From assembly GCA_947631595.1 (NCBI GenBank), contig CANRLZ010000001.1, positions 1 to 64,000 of the forward strand: a stretch of 64,000 nt of DNA. Direction: 5' to 3'. Made by a program: the position numbers and the translations under genes. Positions within the stretch are counted from its first letter, which is position 1, and every line of letters begins with the position of its first letter. The DNA is from an uncultured Oscillospiraceae bacterium. Its GTDB lineage: Bacteria; Bacillota; Clostridia; Oscillospirales; Oscillospiraceae. The notes beneath the pieces were generated by a model. It searched no databases, was not told where the DNA came from, and was given only the letters and a program-made list of their open reading frames with translations. Below, one piece after another: positions 50,265 through 59,551 of the stretch.

Positions 50265-52622
50265 ATGACCGAGCGTTTTCGCAAGTCCATGGAGACCCTG
50301 GAACTGCCCCGGGTGCTGGAACTTCTGGCCCAGGAGGCGGTGACCCAGGAGGGCAAGGAGAAGGCCCTGGAACTCCTGCCCGAGACCGATCTTGCCGGCG
50401 TCGAGCGCCTCCAGGAGGAGACGGCGGCGGCGTTTACCATGCTCACCCTTCACGGGACACCCGCCCTGTCCGGCGTCCGGCCGGTCAGGGCGTCTTTGCG
50501 GCGCGCCGACCGGGGCGGCAGCCTGAACACCCGGGAGCTGCTGGACGTGGCCGGGGTGCTGCGCTGCGCCCGGAGCGTGAAGGAGTACGGCGACGCGGCC
50601 AAGGACGCCGTCATCGCCCACCTCTTCCGCTCCCTGGCGGTCAACCGCTATCTGGAGGAGAAGATCACCGGCTCCATCCTCAGCGAGGACGAGATCGCCG
50701 ACGCGGCCAGCCCGGAACTGGCCGACATCCGCCGCCACAAGCGGGCGGCGGCGGCCAAGGTCCGGGAGGTCTTGAACCGCCTCATCTCCTCCAATCAGGC
50801 GAAATATCTCCAAGAGGCCATCATCACCCAGCGGGGCGGGCGCTACGTCGTCCCCGTGAAGAGCGAGCATAAAAACGACGTCCCCGGCCTGGTCCACGAC
50901 GTATCCGGCTCCGGCGGCACCTTCTTCATCGAACCCATGGGGGTGGTAAAGGCCAACAACGAGCTGCGGGAGTTGGAGGCCAAGGAGGAGAAGGAGATCG
51001 AGCGCATCCTGGCCGCCCTCTCCGCCGAGTGCGCCTCCTTCCAGGAGGACGTCTCCATGGACTACGACCTGCTGGTCATTCTGGACGGCATCTTCGCACG
51101 GGCCAAGCTGGCCGCCCGGATGAACGCCATGCGCCCCAAGCTCACCCAGCGGGTCACGTCGCTCAAAAAAGCCCGCCACCCCCTCTTGGACCCCAAGCGG
51201 GCGGTGGCCAATGACCTGCGCCTGGGCGACGGGTTTGACACCCTGGTGGTCACCGGCCCCAACACGGGGGGCAAGACGGTGACGCTGAAGACCATCGGAC
51301 TTCTCACCCTCATGGCCCAGTGCGGCCTGCACATCCCCTGCGCCGACGACTCCGCCATCGCCGTCCGCGCCCAGGTGCTGGCCGACATCGGCGACGAGCA
51401 GTCCATCGACCAGAACCTCTCCACCTTCTCCGCCCACATGACCAACATCGTCGGCATCCTGGCGGACGCCGACCCGGACAGCCTCATCCTCTTCGACGAA
51501 CTGGGCGCCGGGACAGACCCGGTGGAGGGCGCCGCCCTGGCCGCCGCCATTTTGGAGCGGGCGCGGGAGCTGGGCGCCCTGGTCTGCGCCACCACCCACT
51601 ACGCCGAGCTGAAGCTCTACGCCATGACCACCCCGGGGGTGGAGAACGCCTCCTGTGAGTTCGACGTGGACTCCCTGGCGCCCACCTACCGCCTGCTCAT
51701 CGGCGTGCCCGGCCGCTCCAACGCCTTCGCCATCTCCCAGCGCCTGGGTCTGGACCCGGCGGTGATCGACCGGGCCAGAGCGCGGGTGGACAGCGAGAAC
51801 GTCCGCTTTGAGGAGGTGCTGGACCGCCTGGAGACCCAGCGCCGGGCCATGGAGGAGGAGACCGCCCAGGCCGCCCGGCTGCGCCGGGAGATGGAGGAGA
51901 CCGCCCAGGCCGCACGGGACTACCGCGAGACCCTGGAGCGGGAGCGGGAGAAGGCCGCCCAGCAGGCGCGGAGCGAGGCCCAGGAGATCGTGGACGAAGC
52001 CCGCCGCGCCGCCGACGAGGTGTTCCGGGAGCTGAACAAAATGAGAAAGAGCGCCCAGGCGGACACCAACGAGGCCAGGGTGGCGGTGCGCTCCAAGCTG
52101 AACCGGGCGGACGAGGCGGTACACGCCGCCGCCCCGGACCTCCCCGCGCCGCCGCCCACCCGGCCGGCCCAGGCGGGCGACCGGGTGGAGGTGCTGGCCA
52201 TGGGCGTCCAGGCGGAGGTCACCGCCGTCCGCCCCGACGGCACGCTGGAACTCCAGGCGGGCATTTTGAAGCTCACCGCCCAGCAGGAGGAAGTCCGCCT
52301 CACCGTGGCCGGAGACGGCCCAAAGGCCAAGCCCAAGCCCCGGCCCGTATCCGTCTCCCGCCCCCTGCGGCTGGAGGCCGCCGTTCGGGAGCTGGACCTG
52401 CGGGGGATGACGGTGGACGAGGCGCTGGTGCGCCTGGACAACTTCCTGGACAGCGCCCTGCTGGGCAAGCTGGAGAGCGTCACCATCATCCACGGCAAGG
52501 GCACCGGCGCGGTGCGCAAAGCGGTGCGGGAACACCTGAAGCGCAGCCGCTATGTGAAGTCCTTCCGACCCGGCCGGTTCGGGGAGGGAGAGGACGGCGT
52601 CACGGTGGTGGAGCTGAAATAG
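50265..52622 (+). CDS. mutS2: Endonuclease MutS2
   Basis: LVVTGPNTGGKTVTLKTIGLLTLMAQCGLHIPC...FDELGAGTDPVEGAALAAAILE...C-terminal Smr domain LDLRGMTVDEALVRLDNFLDSALL...IIHGKGTGAVRKAV. Confidence 0.97.
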   Translation: MTERFRKSMETLELPRVLELLAQEAVTQEGKEKALELLPETDLAGVERLQEETAAAFTMLTLHGTPALSGVRPVRASLRRADRGGSLNTRELLDVAGVLRCARSVKEYGDAAKDAVIAHLFRSLAVNRYLEEKITGSILSEDEIADAASPELADIRRHKRAAAAKVREVLNRLISSNQAKYLQEAIITQRGGRYVVPVKSEHKNDVPGLVHDVSGSGGTFFIEPMGVVKANNELRELEAKEEKEIERILAALSAECASFQEDVSMDYDLLVILDGIFARAKLAARMNAMRPKLTQRVTSLKKARHPLLDPKRAVANDLRLGDGFDTLVVTGPNTGGKTVTLKTIGLLTLMAQCGLHIPCADDSAIAVRAQVLADIGDEQSIDQNLSTFSAHMTNIVGILADADPDSLILFDELGAGTDPVEGAALAAAILERARELGALVCATTHYAELKLYAMTTPGVENASCEFDVDSLAPTYRLLIGVPGRSNAFAISQRLGLDPAVIDRARARVDSENVRFEEVLDRLETQRRAMEEETAQAARLRREMEETAQAARDYRETLEREREKAAQQARSEAQEIVDEARRAADEVFRELNKMRKSAQADTNEARVAVRSKLNRADEAVHAAAPDLPAPPPTRPAQAGDRVEVLAMGVQAEVTAVRPDGTLELQAGILKLTAQQEEVRLTVAGDGPKAKPKPRPVSVSRPLRLEAAVRELDLRGMTVDEALVRLDNFLDSALLGKLESVTIIHGKGTGAVRKAVREHLKRSRYVKSFRPGRFGEGEDGVTVVELK

Positions 52623-52751
52623 CAATAGAACAGGGCGCTTTCCGGCCCTGAACTTTGTGTAAAATGCCGTTGACGGTGGCGCGAAAATTTGATATCCTAT
52701 CAAAAGAATTTCTATGGGTACCAGTACGCAAGCATAGGAGGACGATCGTCT

Positions 52752-53015
52752 ATGTATGTGAAGGAAGTCACCATCAACAACCAGGTGGGTCTCCACGCCC
52801 GTCCTGCCACGTTCTTTATCCAGAAGGCCAACGAGTTCAAATGCTCCATCTGGGTGGAGAAGGAGGAGCGCCGTGTGAACGGCAAGAGCCTGCTGGGCGT
52901 GCTTTCCCTGGGCATCGTCAAGGGCACCACCGTCTCCCTGGTGGCCGATGGCGCCGACGAGAAGGAAGCCGTGGAGAAGCTCTCCGAGCTTGTCAACTCC
53001 GACTTCACCGAGTAA
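52752..53015 (+). CDS. ptsH: HPr family phosphocarrier protein
   Basis: MYVKEVTINNQVGLHARPATFFIQKANEF; His15 in GLHARPA and Ser46 in NGKSLLGVLSLG. Confidence 0.9.
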   Translation: MYVKEVTINNQVGLHARPATFFIQKANEFKCSIWVEKEERRVNGKSLLGVLSLGIVKGTTVSLVADGADEKEAVEKLSELVNSDFTE

Positions 53016-53035
53016 CTCATCCCCCGCAGTCCCCT

Positions 53036-53072
53036 CCAGCTCCCGGAAGCCGCTTCCGGGAGCTGGTTTTTT
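53036..53072 (+). terminator. Intrinsic terminator after HPr
   Basis: CCAGCTCCCGGAAG-CCG-CTTCCGGGAGCTGG-TTTTTT. Confidence 0.93.
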
Positions 53073-53115
53073 ATGCCCTGCCTGTCACCTTCACCCGCAA
53101 GCGCGTGTTCGCGCC

Positions 53116-53147
53116 GCCCCCTGTTGGCTTGCCAACGGGGGGCTTTT
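53116..53147 (+). terminator. Second terminator-like hairpin upstream of uvrC
   Basis: GCCCCCTGTTGGC-TT-GCCAACGGGGGGC-TTTT. Confidence 0.75.
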
Positions 53148-53190
53148 CTGCTAGAATGGGGTAAGATATTACGGAAGGGGGCGAGGGCAG

Positions 53191-55041
53191 GTGACCTTTG
53201 ACGAGCTGAAGGAAAAAGCCCACGCCCTGCCCCTGAAGCCGGGCGTGTATATCATGCAGAACGCCGCCAACGAGGTCATCTACGTGGGCAAGGCCAAGGC
53301 GCTGAAAAACCGGGTGAGCCAGTACTTCGCCCACCTGGCCTCCCACACGGAGAAGACACGGGCCATGGTGAGCGCCATCGACCACTTCGACGTGATCGTG
53401 GTGGGCAGCGAGTTCGAGGCCCTGGTGCTGGAGTGCGCCCTCATCAAGCGCCACCAGCCCAAGTACAACATCCTCCTGAAGGACGCCAAGGGCTACCCCT
53501 ACCTCCGCCTGAGCGTGAAGGAGGAATACCCCCGCTTCTCCGTGGTCAACCGCGCCGCCGAGGACGGGGCGCGGTACTTTGGCCCCTATGGCTCCCGAGG
53601 CGCCACCTTCGCCATTGTGGACTCCCTTTTGGAGACCTTCCGCCTGCCCTCCTGTTCCCGGAAGTTCCCACGGGACATTGGCAAGGGCCGCCCCTGTCTC
53701 AACTACCACATGGGCAAGTGCGACGGCTACTGCCGCCGGGAGATGGACCAGAGCCGCTACCGGGAGGCCATGGAGCAGATCGTCCGCCTCCTGGAGGGCA
53801 AGGGGGGCGAGGTGGTGGACGAACTCACCGCCGAGATGGAGCGGGAGGCGGAGGCGCTGCGCTTTGAGCGGGCTGCCGCCCTGCGCGATCGCATCCGCTC
53901 GGTGGAGCTGCTCTCCCAGCGCCAGCGGGCGGTGGGCCGACTGGCGGACACCGACGTGGTCGGCTACTTCCGGGGCCAGGCCAAGAGCTGCTTTGTGGTG
54001 CTCCACTTCGCCGACGGCGAGTTGGCCGCCAAGGACATGGAACTGGTGGAGACCCCCGTGGAGGGGGAGGAGGCGGAGGCGGTCTCCGCCCTGGTGAGCC
54101 AGTACTACACCGCCCGTGGGGAGTCGCCCAGGACCATCCTGCTCCCCTGCGAGCTGCCCGACGAAGTCCCCCTGGCCCGGCTTTTGTCCCAGCAGGCCGG
54201 CCGCCGGGTGGAGCTGCTCACCCCCCAGCGGGGCGCCAAGCTGGACCTCATCCGCCTGGCCCACACCAACGCCGTGGAGGAGGTGGAGCGGGCCACCACC
54301 CGGGAGGAGCGCCAGAGCAAGCTCATGGAGGCCCTGGGCAAGCTGTGCGCCCTGGAGACGCCCCCCCGGCGGCTGGAGAGCTACGACATCTCCAACCAGG
54401 GCGCGGAGGACATGGTGGCCTCCATGGTGGTCTACGAGGACGGCCGACCCAAGCGCGGCGACTACCGCCGCTTTGCCCTCAAAGACATGGACGGCCCCAA
54501 CGACTACGCCGCCATGGAGCAGGTGCTCACCCGCCGCTTCCGCCGCTATTTGGACGGGGACGAGAACTTCGGCGCCCTGCCCGACCTGCTGCTCATCGAC
54601 GGCGGCGCGGAGCACGCCCAGGTGGCCGCGTCGGTGGAGGCGCGGCTGGGGCTTCACATCCCGGTGTTCGGCATGGTGAAGGACGACCGCCACCGCACCC
54701 GGGGCCTGGTCACCCCCACCGGCCAGGAGTTGGGACTCCAGCGCATCCCCGCCCTCTTCGCCCTCATCGGCCAGATCCAGGAGGAGACCCACCGCTTCGC
54801 CATCACCTTCCACCGCCAGCGCCAGGCCAAGCGGGTGCGGGGTTCCGCCCTGGACGCCATCCCCGGCGTGGGGGAGCGCCGCCGGGCCATGCTGCTGCGG
54901 CAGTTCAAGAGCGTCAAAAACATCAAGGCCGCCTCGGTGGAGGAGCTGGAGGCGGCGGTGGACCGCCGGACCGCCCAGGCGGTGTACGACCACTTTCACG
55001 CCGACCCCCGCGGGGAGACGGCCAGCACAAAGGAGGAGTGA
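53191..55041 (+). CDS. uvrC: Excinuclease ABC subunit C
   Basis: ALPLKPGVYIMQNAANEVIYVGKAKALKNRVSQYF (GIY-YIG); ESYDISNQGAEDMVASMVVYEDGRPKRGDYRRF; C-terminal HhH. Confidence 0.98.
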   Translation: MTFDELKEKAHALPLKPGVYIMQNAANEVIYVGKAKALKNRVSQYFAHLASHTEKTRAMVSAIDHFDVIVVGSEFEALVLECALIKRHQPKYNILLKDAKGYPYLRLSVKEEYPRFSVVNRAAEDGARYFGPYGSRGATFAIVDSLLETFRLPSCSRKFPRDIGKGRPCLNYHMGKCDGYCRREMDQSRYREAMEQIVRLLEGKGGEVVDELTAEMEREAEALRFERAAALRDRIRSVELLSQRQRAVGRLADTDVVGYFRGQAKSCFVVLHFADGELAAKDMELVETPVEGEEAEAVSALVSQYYTARGESPRTILLPCELPDEVPLARLLSQQAGRRVELLTPQRGAKLDLIRLAHTNAVEEVERATTREERQSKLMEALGKLCALETPPRRLESYDISNQGAEDMVASMVVYEDGRPKRGDYRRFALKDMDGPNDYAAMEQVLTRRFRRYLDGDENFGALPDLLLIDGGAEHAQVAASVEARLGLHIPVFGMVKDDRHRTRGLVTPTGQELGLQRIPALFALIGQIQEETHRFAITFHRQRQAKRVRGSALDAIPGVGERRRAMLLRQFKSVKNIKAASVEELEAAVDRRTAQAVYDHFHADPRGETASTKEE

Positions 55042-55044
55042 CCC

Positions 55045-55587
55045 ATGCGGATCGTCGCGGGCACGGCCCGGGGCCGGAAGCTCAAGGAGCTGCCCGGCCT
55101 GGACACCCGACCCACCACCGACAAGGTGAAGGAGTCCATGTTCAACATCGTCCAGTTCGACATCGAGGGCCGCCGGGTGCTGGACCTGTTCGCCGGCACC
55201 GGCCAGCTGGGGTGCGAGGCCCTGTCCCGCGGGGCGGCCTACGTCACCTTCGTGGACCAGTCCAGGGAGGCGGTAAAAGTGGTGAAGGAGAACGCCGCCC
55301 TGGTGGCCGACCCGGACGCCTTCGAGGTGCTTCAGCGGGATGCCCTGGGCTACGTGGAGTCCCGGCCGGGCAAATTCGGCCTGGTGTTCCTGGACCCCCC
55401 CTACCGCACCGGGCTGATGGAAAAGGCCCTTCGCGCCATAAGTCTCATTGACATTGTGGCGGAACATGGTATAATTGTATGCGAGACCGGGCTGGACGAG
55501 GCCCTGCCCACCCTGGACCCGCCCTACGAGATGGGCCGGGAGTACCGCTACGGCAAGATCAAACTCACACTCTACCACCGGAGGTGA
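55045..55587 (+). CDS. rsmD: 16S rRNA (guanine(966)-N(2))-methyltransferase RsmD
   Basis: MRIVAGTARGRKLKELPGLDTRPTTDKVKESMFNIVQ...VLDLFAGTGQLGCEALSRGA...FLDPPYRTGL. Confidence 0.96.
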   Translation: MRIVAGTARGRKLKELPGLDTRPTTDKVKESMFNIVQFDIEGRRVLDLFAGTGQLGCEALSRGAAYVTFVDQSREAVKVVKENAALVADPDAFEVLQRDALGYVESRPGKFGLVFLDPPYRTGLMEKALRAISLIDIVAEHGIIVCETGLDEALPTLDPPYEMGREYRYGKIKLTLYHRR

Positions 55588-55593
55588 ACGGGG

Positions 55594-56088
55594 ATGAAAA
55601 CCGCCATCTACCCCGGCAGCTTCGACCCCGTCACCCTGGGCCACCTGAACATCATCAAGCGGGCGGCCCGGTGCTTTGACAAGCTCATCGTCTGCGTCAT
55701 GGTCAACTCGGAAAAGCCCGCCGGGCTGTTCACCCCGGACGAGCGGGTGGATATGCTCCGCCGGGTGTGCGAAAAGCTCCCCAATGTGGAGATCGACCAG
55801 TCCTCCTCCCTGGTGGCGGACTACGCACGGGAACACCGGGCCTGCACCCTCATCAAGGGCCTGCGGGCGGTGAGCGACTACGAGAAGGAGGTTCAGATGG
55901 CGCTGATCAACCGCCAGCTGAACCCCCGGCTGGACACCATGTTTCTCCCCTCCAGCCCCAAGTACAACCACCTCAGCTCCAGCGTGGTCAAGGAGATGGC
56001 GCGCTACGGGGCGGAGCTGGGCGATTTTGTTCCCAGAGAGATCATAGAAGAAGTGCAAACTAAAATCCATGACGGGAGGAATGGGTAA
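55594..56088 (+). CDS. coaD: Phosphopantetheine adenylyltransferase
   Basis: MKTAIYPGSFDPVTLGHLNIIKRAARCFDKLIVCVMVNSEK...LIKGLRAVSDYEKEVQMALINRQLNP. Confidence 0.98.
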   Translation: MKTAIYPGSFDPVTLGHLNIIKRAARCFDKLIVCVMVNSEKPAGLFTPDERVDMLRRVCEKLPNVEIDQSSSLVADYAREHRACTLIKGLRAVSDYEKEVQMALINRQLNPRLDTMFLPSSPKYNHLSSSVVKEMARYGAELGDFVPREIIEEVQTKIHDGRNG

Positions 56089-56089
56089 A

Positions 56090-56635
56090 ATGGCTATGAG
56101 CGTGGACGAATTGCTGGACGCCCTCTACGAGATGATCGAGGACGCCAAGGGTCTGCCCCTCAGCGGGGATAAGTGCCTGGTGGAGCGGGATAAGGCCCTG
56201 GATCTGCTGGACGACATCCGGGCGCAGTTCCCGGTGGAGTTTGCCGAGGCGCGCAAGCTTCTGTCCACCCGCAACGAGTACCTGGCCGCGGCCAAGCGGG
56301 AGGCCGAGCTGGTGCGCAAGCAGGCGGAGGAACAGGCCAAGCACATGGTAAACGAGACCCAGCTCATGACCCAGGCGCGCCAGCAGTCCGGCGAGATGAT
56401 GCGCCAGACCGAGCAGAAGACCTCCGAGCAGGTGCGCGCCGCCGACGAGCAGGCACGGGAGCTGAAGCGGGCCGCCGAGCAGTACTGTGACGATCTTCTC
56501 CGCCGGGCGGAGGAGGCGGTGGCCGAGGCGGGAAAGGAGCTGGCCCAGTCCCGGGCCGCCTTCCGCAGCGCCGCCGGCGTGGGCGGCAGCCAGAGCCAGG
56601 GCAAGCCGGTCTACGACGTGGACGTGGACGAGTAA
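56090..56635 (+). CDS. Coiled-coil protein (DivIVA/ATP-synthase-b-like), 181 aa
   Basis: MAMSVDELLDALYEMIEDAKGLPLSGDKCLVERDKALDLLDDIRAQFPVEFAEARKLLSTRNEYLAAAKREAELVRKQAEEQ..., long charged helix; downstream of coaD. Confidence 0.8.
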   Translation: MAMSVDELLDALYEMIEDAKGLPLSGDKCLVERDKALDLLDDIRAQFPVEFAEARKLLSTRNEYLAAAKREAELVRKQAEEQAKHMVNETQLMTQARQQSGEMMRQTEQKTSEQVRAADEQARELKRAAEQYCDDLLRRAEEAVAEAGKELAQSRAAFRSAAGVGGSQSQGKPVYDVDVDE

Positions 56636-56656
56636 GACCCCATCCCTTTTTGCCGC

Positions 56657-56690
56657 AAACCGCCTATCCGGGTTCGGATAGGCGGTTTTT
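56657..56690 (+). terminator. Intrinsic terminator
   Basis: AAACCGCCTATCCG-GGTT-CGGATAGGCGGTTTTT. Confidence 0.92.
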
Positions 56691-56803
56691 CGCGCCCTGC
56701 CCGCCGCCGGGAAAAAAGGATTGCGGCCACTTCGGGAATGTGGTATCATTAATCTGTTAAACTATCGACGGAAGAAAAGCCCGTTTGGGCGAGGAGGGTC
56801 GCT

Positions 56804-57781
56804 ATGTTTCAGTATCAAAACTACCGAGGCCGCAAGCCCATGGGGCGGCGCATCCTCACCGCCATCGTCATCGCCCTGGCGGTGGCGCTGGTGCTGGCGC
56901 TCATCGCCATGGTGGTGCTGCCCAACTACGTGACCTATACCGCGGACGGGGCAAAATTCGACCTGCCCTTCTTCGGCGGGAGCCGCGGCGAGGTGGAGCC
57001 GGAGGCGCTGGACAGCCTGGAACCCCAGGTGATCGTGGACAGCGCCGAGCCGCCCGTGGCGGCCGCCAGCGCCGCCCCCGGCGCCGGAGCGGGAGCCGGG
57101 CGCGGCCCTGGGGCGAGCGCCCAGCCGGGCGCTGTGGTGAGCGCCGCGCCGGTGAGCGCCGCGCCTCTCGCGGTAGACCTGTCCGGCCTGACGCGCCGGG
57201 AGGCGCCCCTGGGCCTGTCCGTGACCCCCGGGGCGGGGCAGGGCGGCATCGTGGATCAGACCATCGGCCTGTCCATCCCCGGCCAGGTCCCCGCCATCGA
57301 CCGGGACGCCTTCCGGGCGACCTGCCAGAGCCTGCCCTACGCCGCGGCCTGGCTGGCGCCGGACTGGAACGCGCTGCTGGCTCGGGAGGGCGGCGCCGAC
57401 GACCTGACCCGCTGGTGCCTGACCCTGGCCGACGGCGGCTACGATGAGATCCTCTTCTCCGAGGCGGCGCCCGCGGATAACGGCGCCGCGTTGGCCCAGA
57501 CCTACCAGAGCGTGAAGGCCGCTCTGGCCGAGGCGGGCTGGCAGGGGCGGCTGGGCCTGGTGCTGGACCAGGGCCTGACGGGGTCCAACTACGACCCCTC
57601 CCTGCTCCCCGCCATCGCCCAGAGCTTTGAGCGCCTCTACTTCCGCTCCGCCCTCCAGAACGGCGTGCGCGACGCCCTGACGGCCCAGGGCTTCAACGGC
57701 CAGAACGCCAACATCGTCACCGTCTACGCCGGCGCGGTACCCGGAAACGTGCGCTGGGCCTGGGCGGTGCTGCCCCAGTAA
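56804..57781 (+). CDS. Membrane-anchored hypothetical protein with Ala/Gly/Pro linker
   Basis: N-terminal TM ILTAIVIALAVALVLALIAMVVL; low-complexity AAASAAPGAGAGAGRGPGASAQPGAVVSAAPVSAAP; C-terminal globular domain. Confidence 0.75.
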   Translation: MFQYQNYRGRKPMGRRILTAIVIALAVALVLALIAMVVLPNYVTYTADGAKFDLPFFGGSRGEVEPEALDSLEPQVIVDSAEPPVAAASAAPGAGAGAGRGPGASAQPGAVVSAAPVSAAPLAVDLSGLTRREAPLGLSVTPGAGQGGIVDQTIGLSIPGQVPAIDRDAFRATCQSLPYAAAWLAPDWNALLAREGGADDLTRWCLTLADGGYDEILFSEAAPADNGAALAQTYQSVKAALAEAGWQGRLGLVLDQGLTGSNYDPSLLPAIAQSFERLYFRSALQNGVRDALTAQGFNGQNANIVTVYAGAVPGNVRWAWAVLPQ

Positions 57782-57815
57782 GTTTTTGCCTATCGAACCG
57801 AAAAAGGAGTACGTT

Positions 57816-58493
57816 ATGCCCGGAAAACACATCCCCTCTTATGAGGGCAACCTCCGTTCCCACATGATCACCATCCCCGCCTGCATCAGCCAGTGTTCCG
57901 GCATCCGGGTGTTTGGGCGGCGGATCAAATCCCTGGTCTTCACCACCGACGTGGCCATCCTGCGCAACGTCAACGCCGACGCGGTGATCGCCGTCTACCC
58001 CTTCACCCCCCAGCCCATCATCACCAGGGCCATCCTGTCCTGCGCGGATATGCCGGTGTTCGTGGGGGTGGGCGGCGGCGTCACCCGGGGCCATCGGGTG
58101 GTGGGCCTGGCCATAGGCGCGGAGCGGGATGGCGCCTTCGGCGTGGTGGTGAACGCCCCCACGGAGAATAAAGTCGTCTCCGACCTGAAGCGGGTGGTGG
58201 ATATCCCCGTGGTGGTCACGGTGGTCTCCCGGCGCACCGACGTGGCCGCCCGGCTGGCGGCCGGGGCGGACATCCTCAACGTCTCCGGCGCGGCGGAGAC
58301 CCCGGACATCGTGGCGGCCATCCGGGCGCAGTTCCCCAAGGTGCCCATCATCGCCACCGGCGGCCCCACCGACGAGACCATCCGGGCCACCATCGCCGCC
58401 GGGGCCAACGCCATCACCTACACGCCCCCCACCAACGGCCAGCTCTTCGCGGTGTCCATGGACAACTACCGCCGCGCGGAGAATGTGATCTGA
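57816..58493 (+). CDS. TIM-barrel-like conserved protein (hydrolase-annotated family)
   Basis: AVYPFTPQPIITRAILSCADMPVFVGVGGGVTRGHR...AARLAAGADILNVSGAAETPDIVAAIRAQFPKVPIIATGGPTDETIRATIAAGANAITYTPP. Confidence 0.7.
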   Translation: MPGKHIPSYEGNLRSHMITIPACISQCSGIRVFGRRIKSLVFTTDVAILRNVNADAVIAVYPFTPQPIITRAILSCADMPVFVGVGGGVTRGHRVVGLAIGAERDGAFGVVVNAPTENKVVSDLKRVVDIPVVVTVVSRRTDVAARLAAGADILNVSGAAETPDIVAAIRAQFPKVPIIATGGPTDETIRATIAAGANAITYTPPTNGQLFAVSMDNYRRAENVI

Positions 58494-59533
58494 TGGAGGC
58501 GACAAAAACCGACCGCCTGGTCTACGGGGACGTTCTGCGGTGCCTGGCCGCCTTCGCGGTGGTGCTGCTCCACTGCGCCGGGGCGAGCCTGGCGGCGGAG
58601 GACCCGGCCTCCACCCGCTTTTTGGTCTTGAACGTCCTGGACGGCGCCTGCCGCTGGGCGGTCCCCATGTTCGTGATGATCTCGGGGGCCTTCCTGCTGG
58701 ACCCGGAGAAGCCCATGGGCAGGAAAAAATGGCTGGGGTATGTGAAGCGGGCGGCCCTGCTCCTGGTGTTCTGGAGCTTTTTCTACGCCTTTGTGGACAC
58801 CTATGGGACCTACGCGGGGGCGGAGTGGTGCCTGGCGGCGCTGAACCGGGTGGTCACCGGACAGCTCCACTACCACCTGTGGTATCTGCCCGCGCTCCTG
58901 GGTCTCTACCTCCTGATCCCCCCGCTGCGCGCGCTGATCCGGGGGGCCTCCCGGCGGACGCTGTGGTATCTGGCGGGGCTGTGGGGCGCGGTGGCGCTGG
59001 GGGCGCACACCCTGGCCAGCCTCCTGCCCGGATGGCTGGGGCAGCCCTGGGTGGAGCTGCTGCGGCTGAGCGCCCTGACCGACCTCTGGGGCTTTCTGCT
59101 CCTGGGCTATCTGCTGAAGACCTGCGCCCTTGACCCCCGCCGGGAGTGGATCTGCTACGCCCTGGGGGCCCTGGGACTGGCGGTCACCTGGGGCGGCACC
59201 TGGCTGCTCTCCCTGCGCCAGGGCGGGCTGGACATGCGGCTCTATGGATACCTGACGCCCAACGTGGCCCTGACCGCCGCGGCGCTGTTTTTGGCGGCCC
59301 GGCGGCGGCGCTGGGGCGGCGGAGCGGTGTGGGCCGCCGCAGCCCCCGCCACCCTGGGGGTCTATCTGCTCCACCCCCTGTTGCTGCTGGTGTGCCAGAA
59401 CCATGGCCTGCCCCGGCCGGGCTGGGGCGTCTGGTGGGCGGTGCCGGCGGAAGCGGCGATCCTGTTCGCCGTCGCCCTGGGGGGGAGCCTCATTTTGCGC
59501 CGCATCCCCAAGGTGGGGAAGATATTATTCTAA
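58493..59533 (+). CDS. Acyltransferase family 3 membrane protein
   Basis: DRLVYGDVLRCLAAFAVVLLHCAG...PMFVMISGAFLL; multi-TM; HLWYLPALLGLYLLIPPLRAL. Confidence 0.88.
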   Translation: MEATKTDRLVYGDVLRCLAAFAVVLLHCAGASLAAEDPASTRFLVLNVLDGACRWAVPMFVMISGAFLLDPEKPMGRKKWLGYVKRAALLLVFWSFFYAFVDTYGTYAGAEWCLAALNRVVTGQLHYHLWYLPALLGLYLLIPPLRALIRGASRRTLWYLAGLWGAVALGAHTLASLLPGWLGQPWVELLRLSALTDLWGFLLLGYLLKTCALDPRREWICYALGALGLAVTWGGTWLLSLRQGGLDMRLYGYLTPNVALTAAALFLAARRRRWGGGAVWAAAAPATLGVYLLHPLLLLVCQNHGLPRPGWGVWWAVPAEAAILFAVALGGSLILRRIPKVGKILF

Positions 59534-59551
59534 AGGAGACGCGCCTGAGCC

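Noticed and set aside
49236-52796. 1186-aa - strand ORF (likewise 53071-56070, 43453-46140, 37277-39565, 32396-34813, 22989-24941, 16072-17922)
   Set aside because: All are antisense shadows of well-recognised genes (CorC-like/mutS2, uvrC, uvrA, Sel1, spoIIE, ftsH); no family features.
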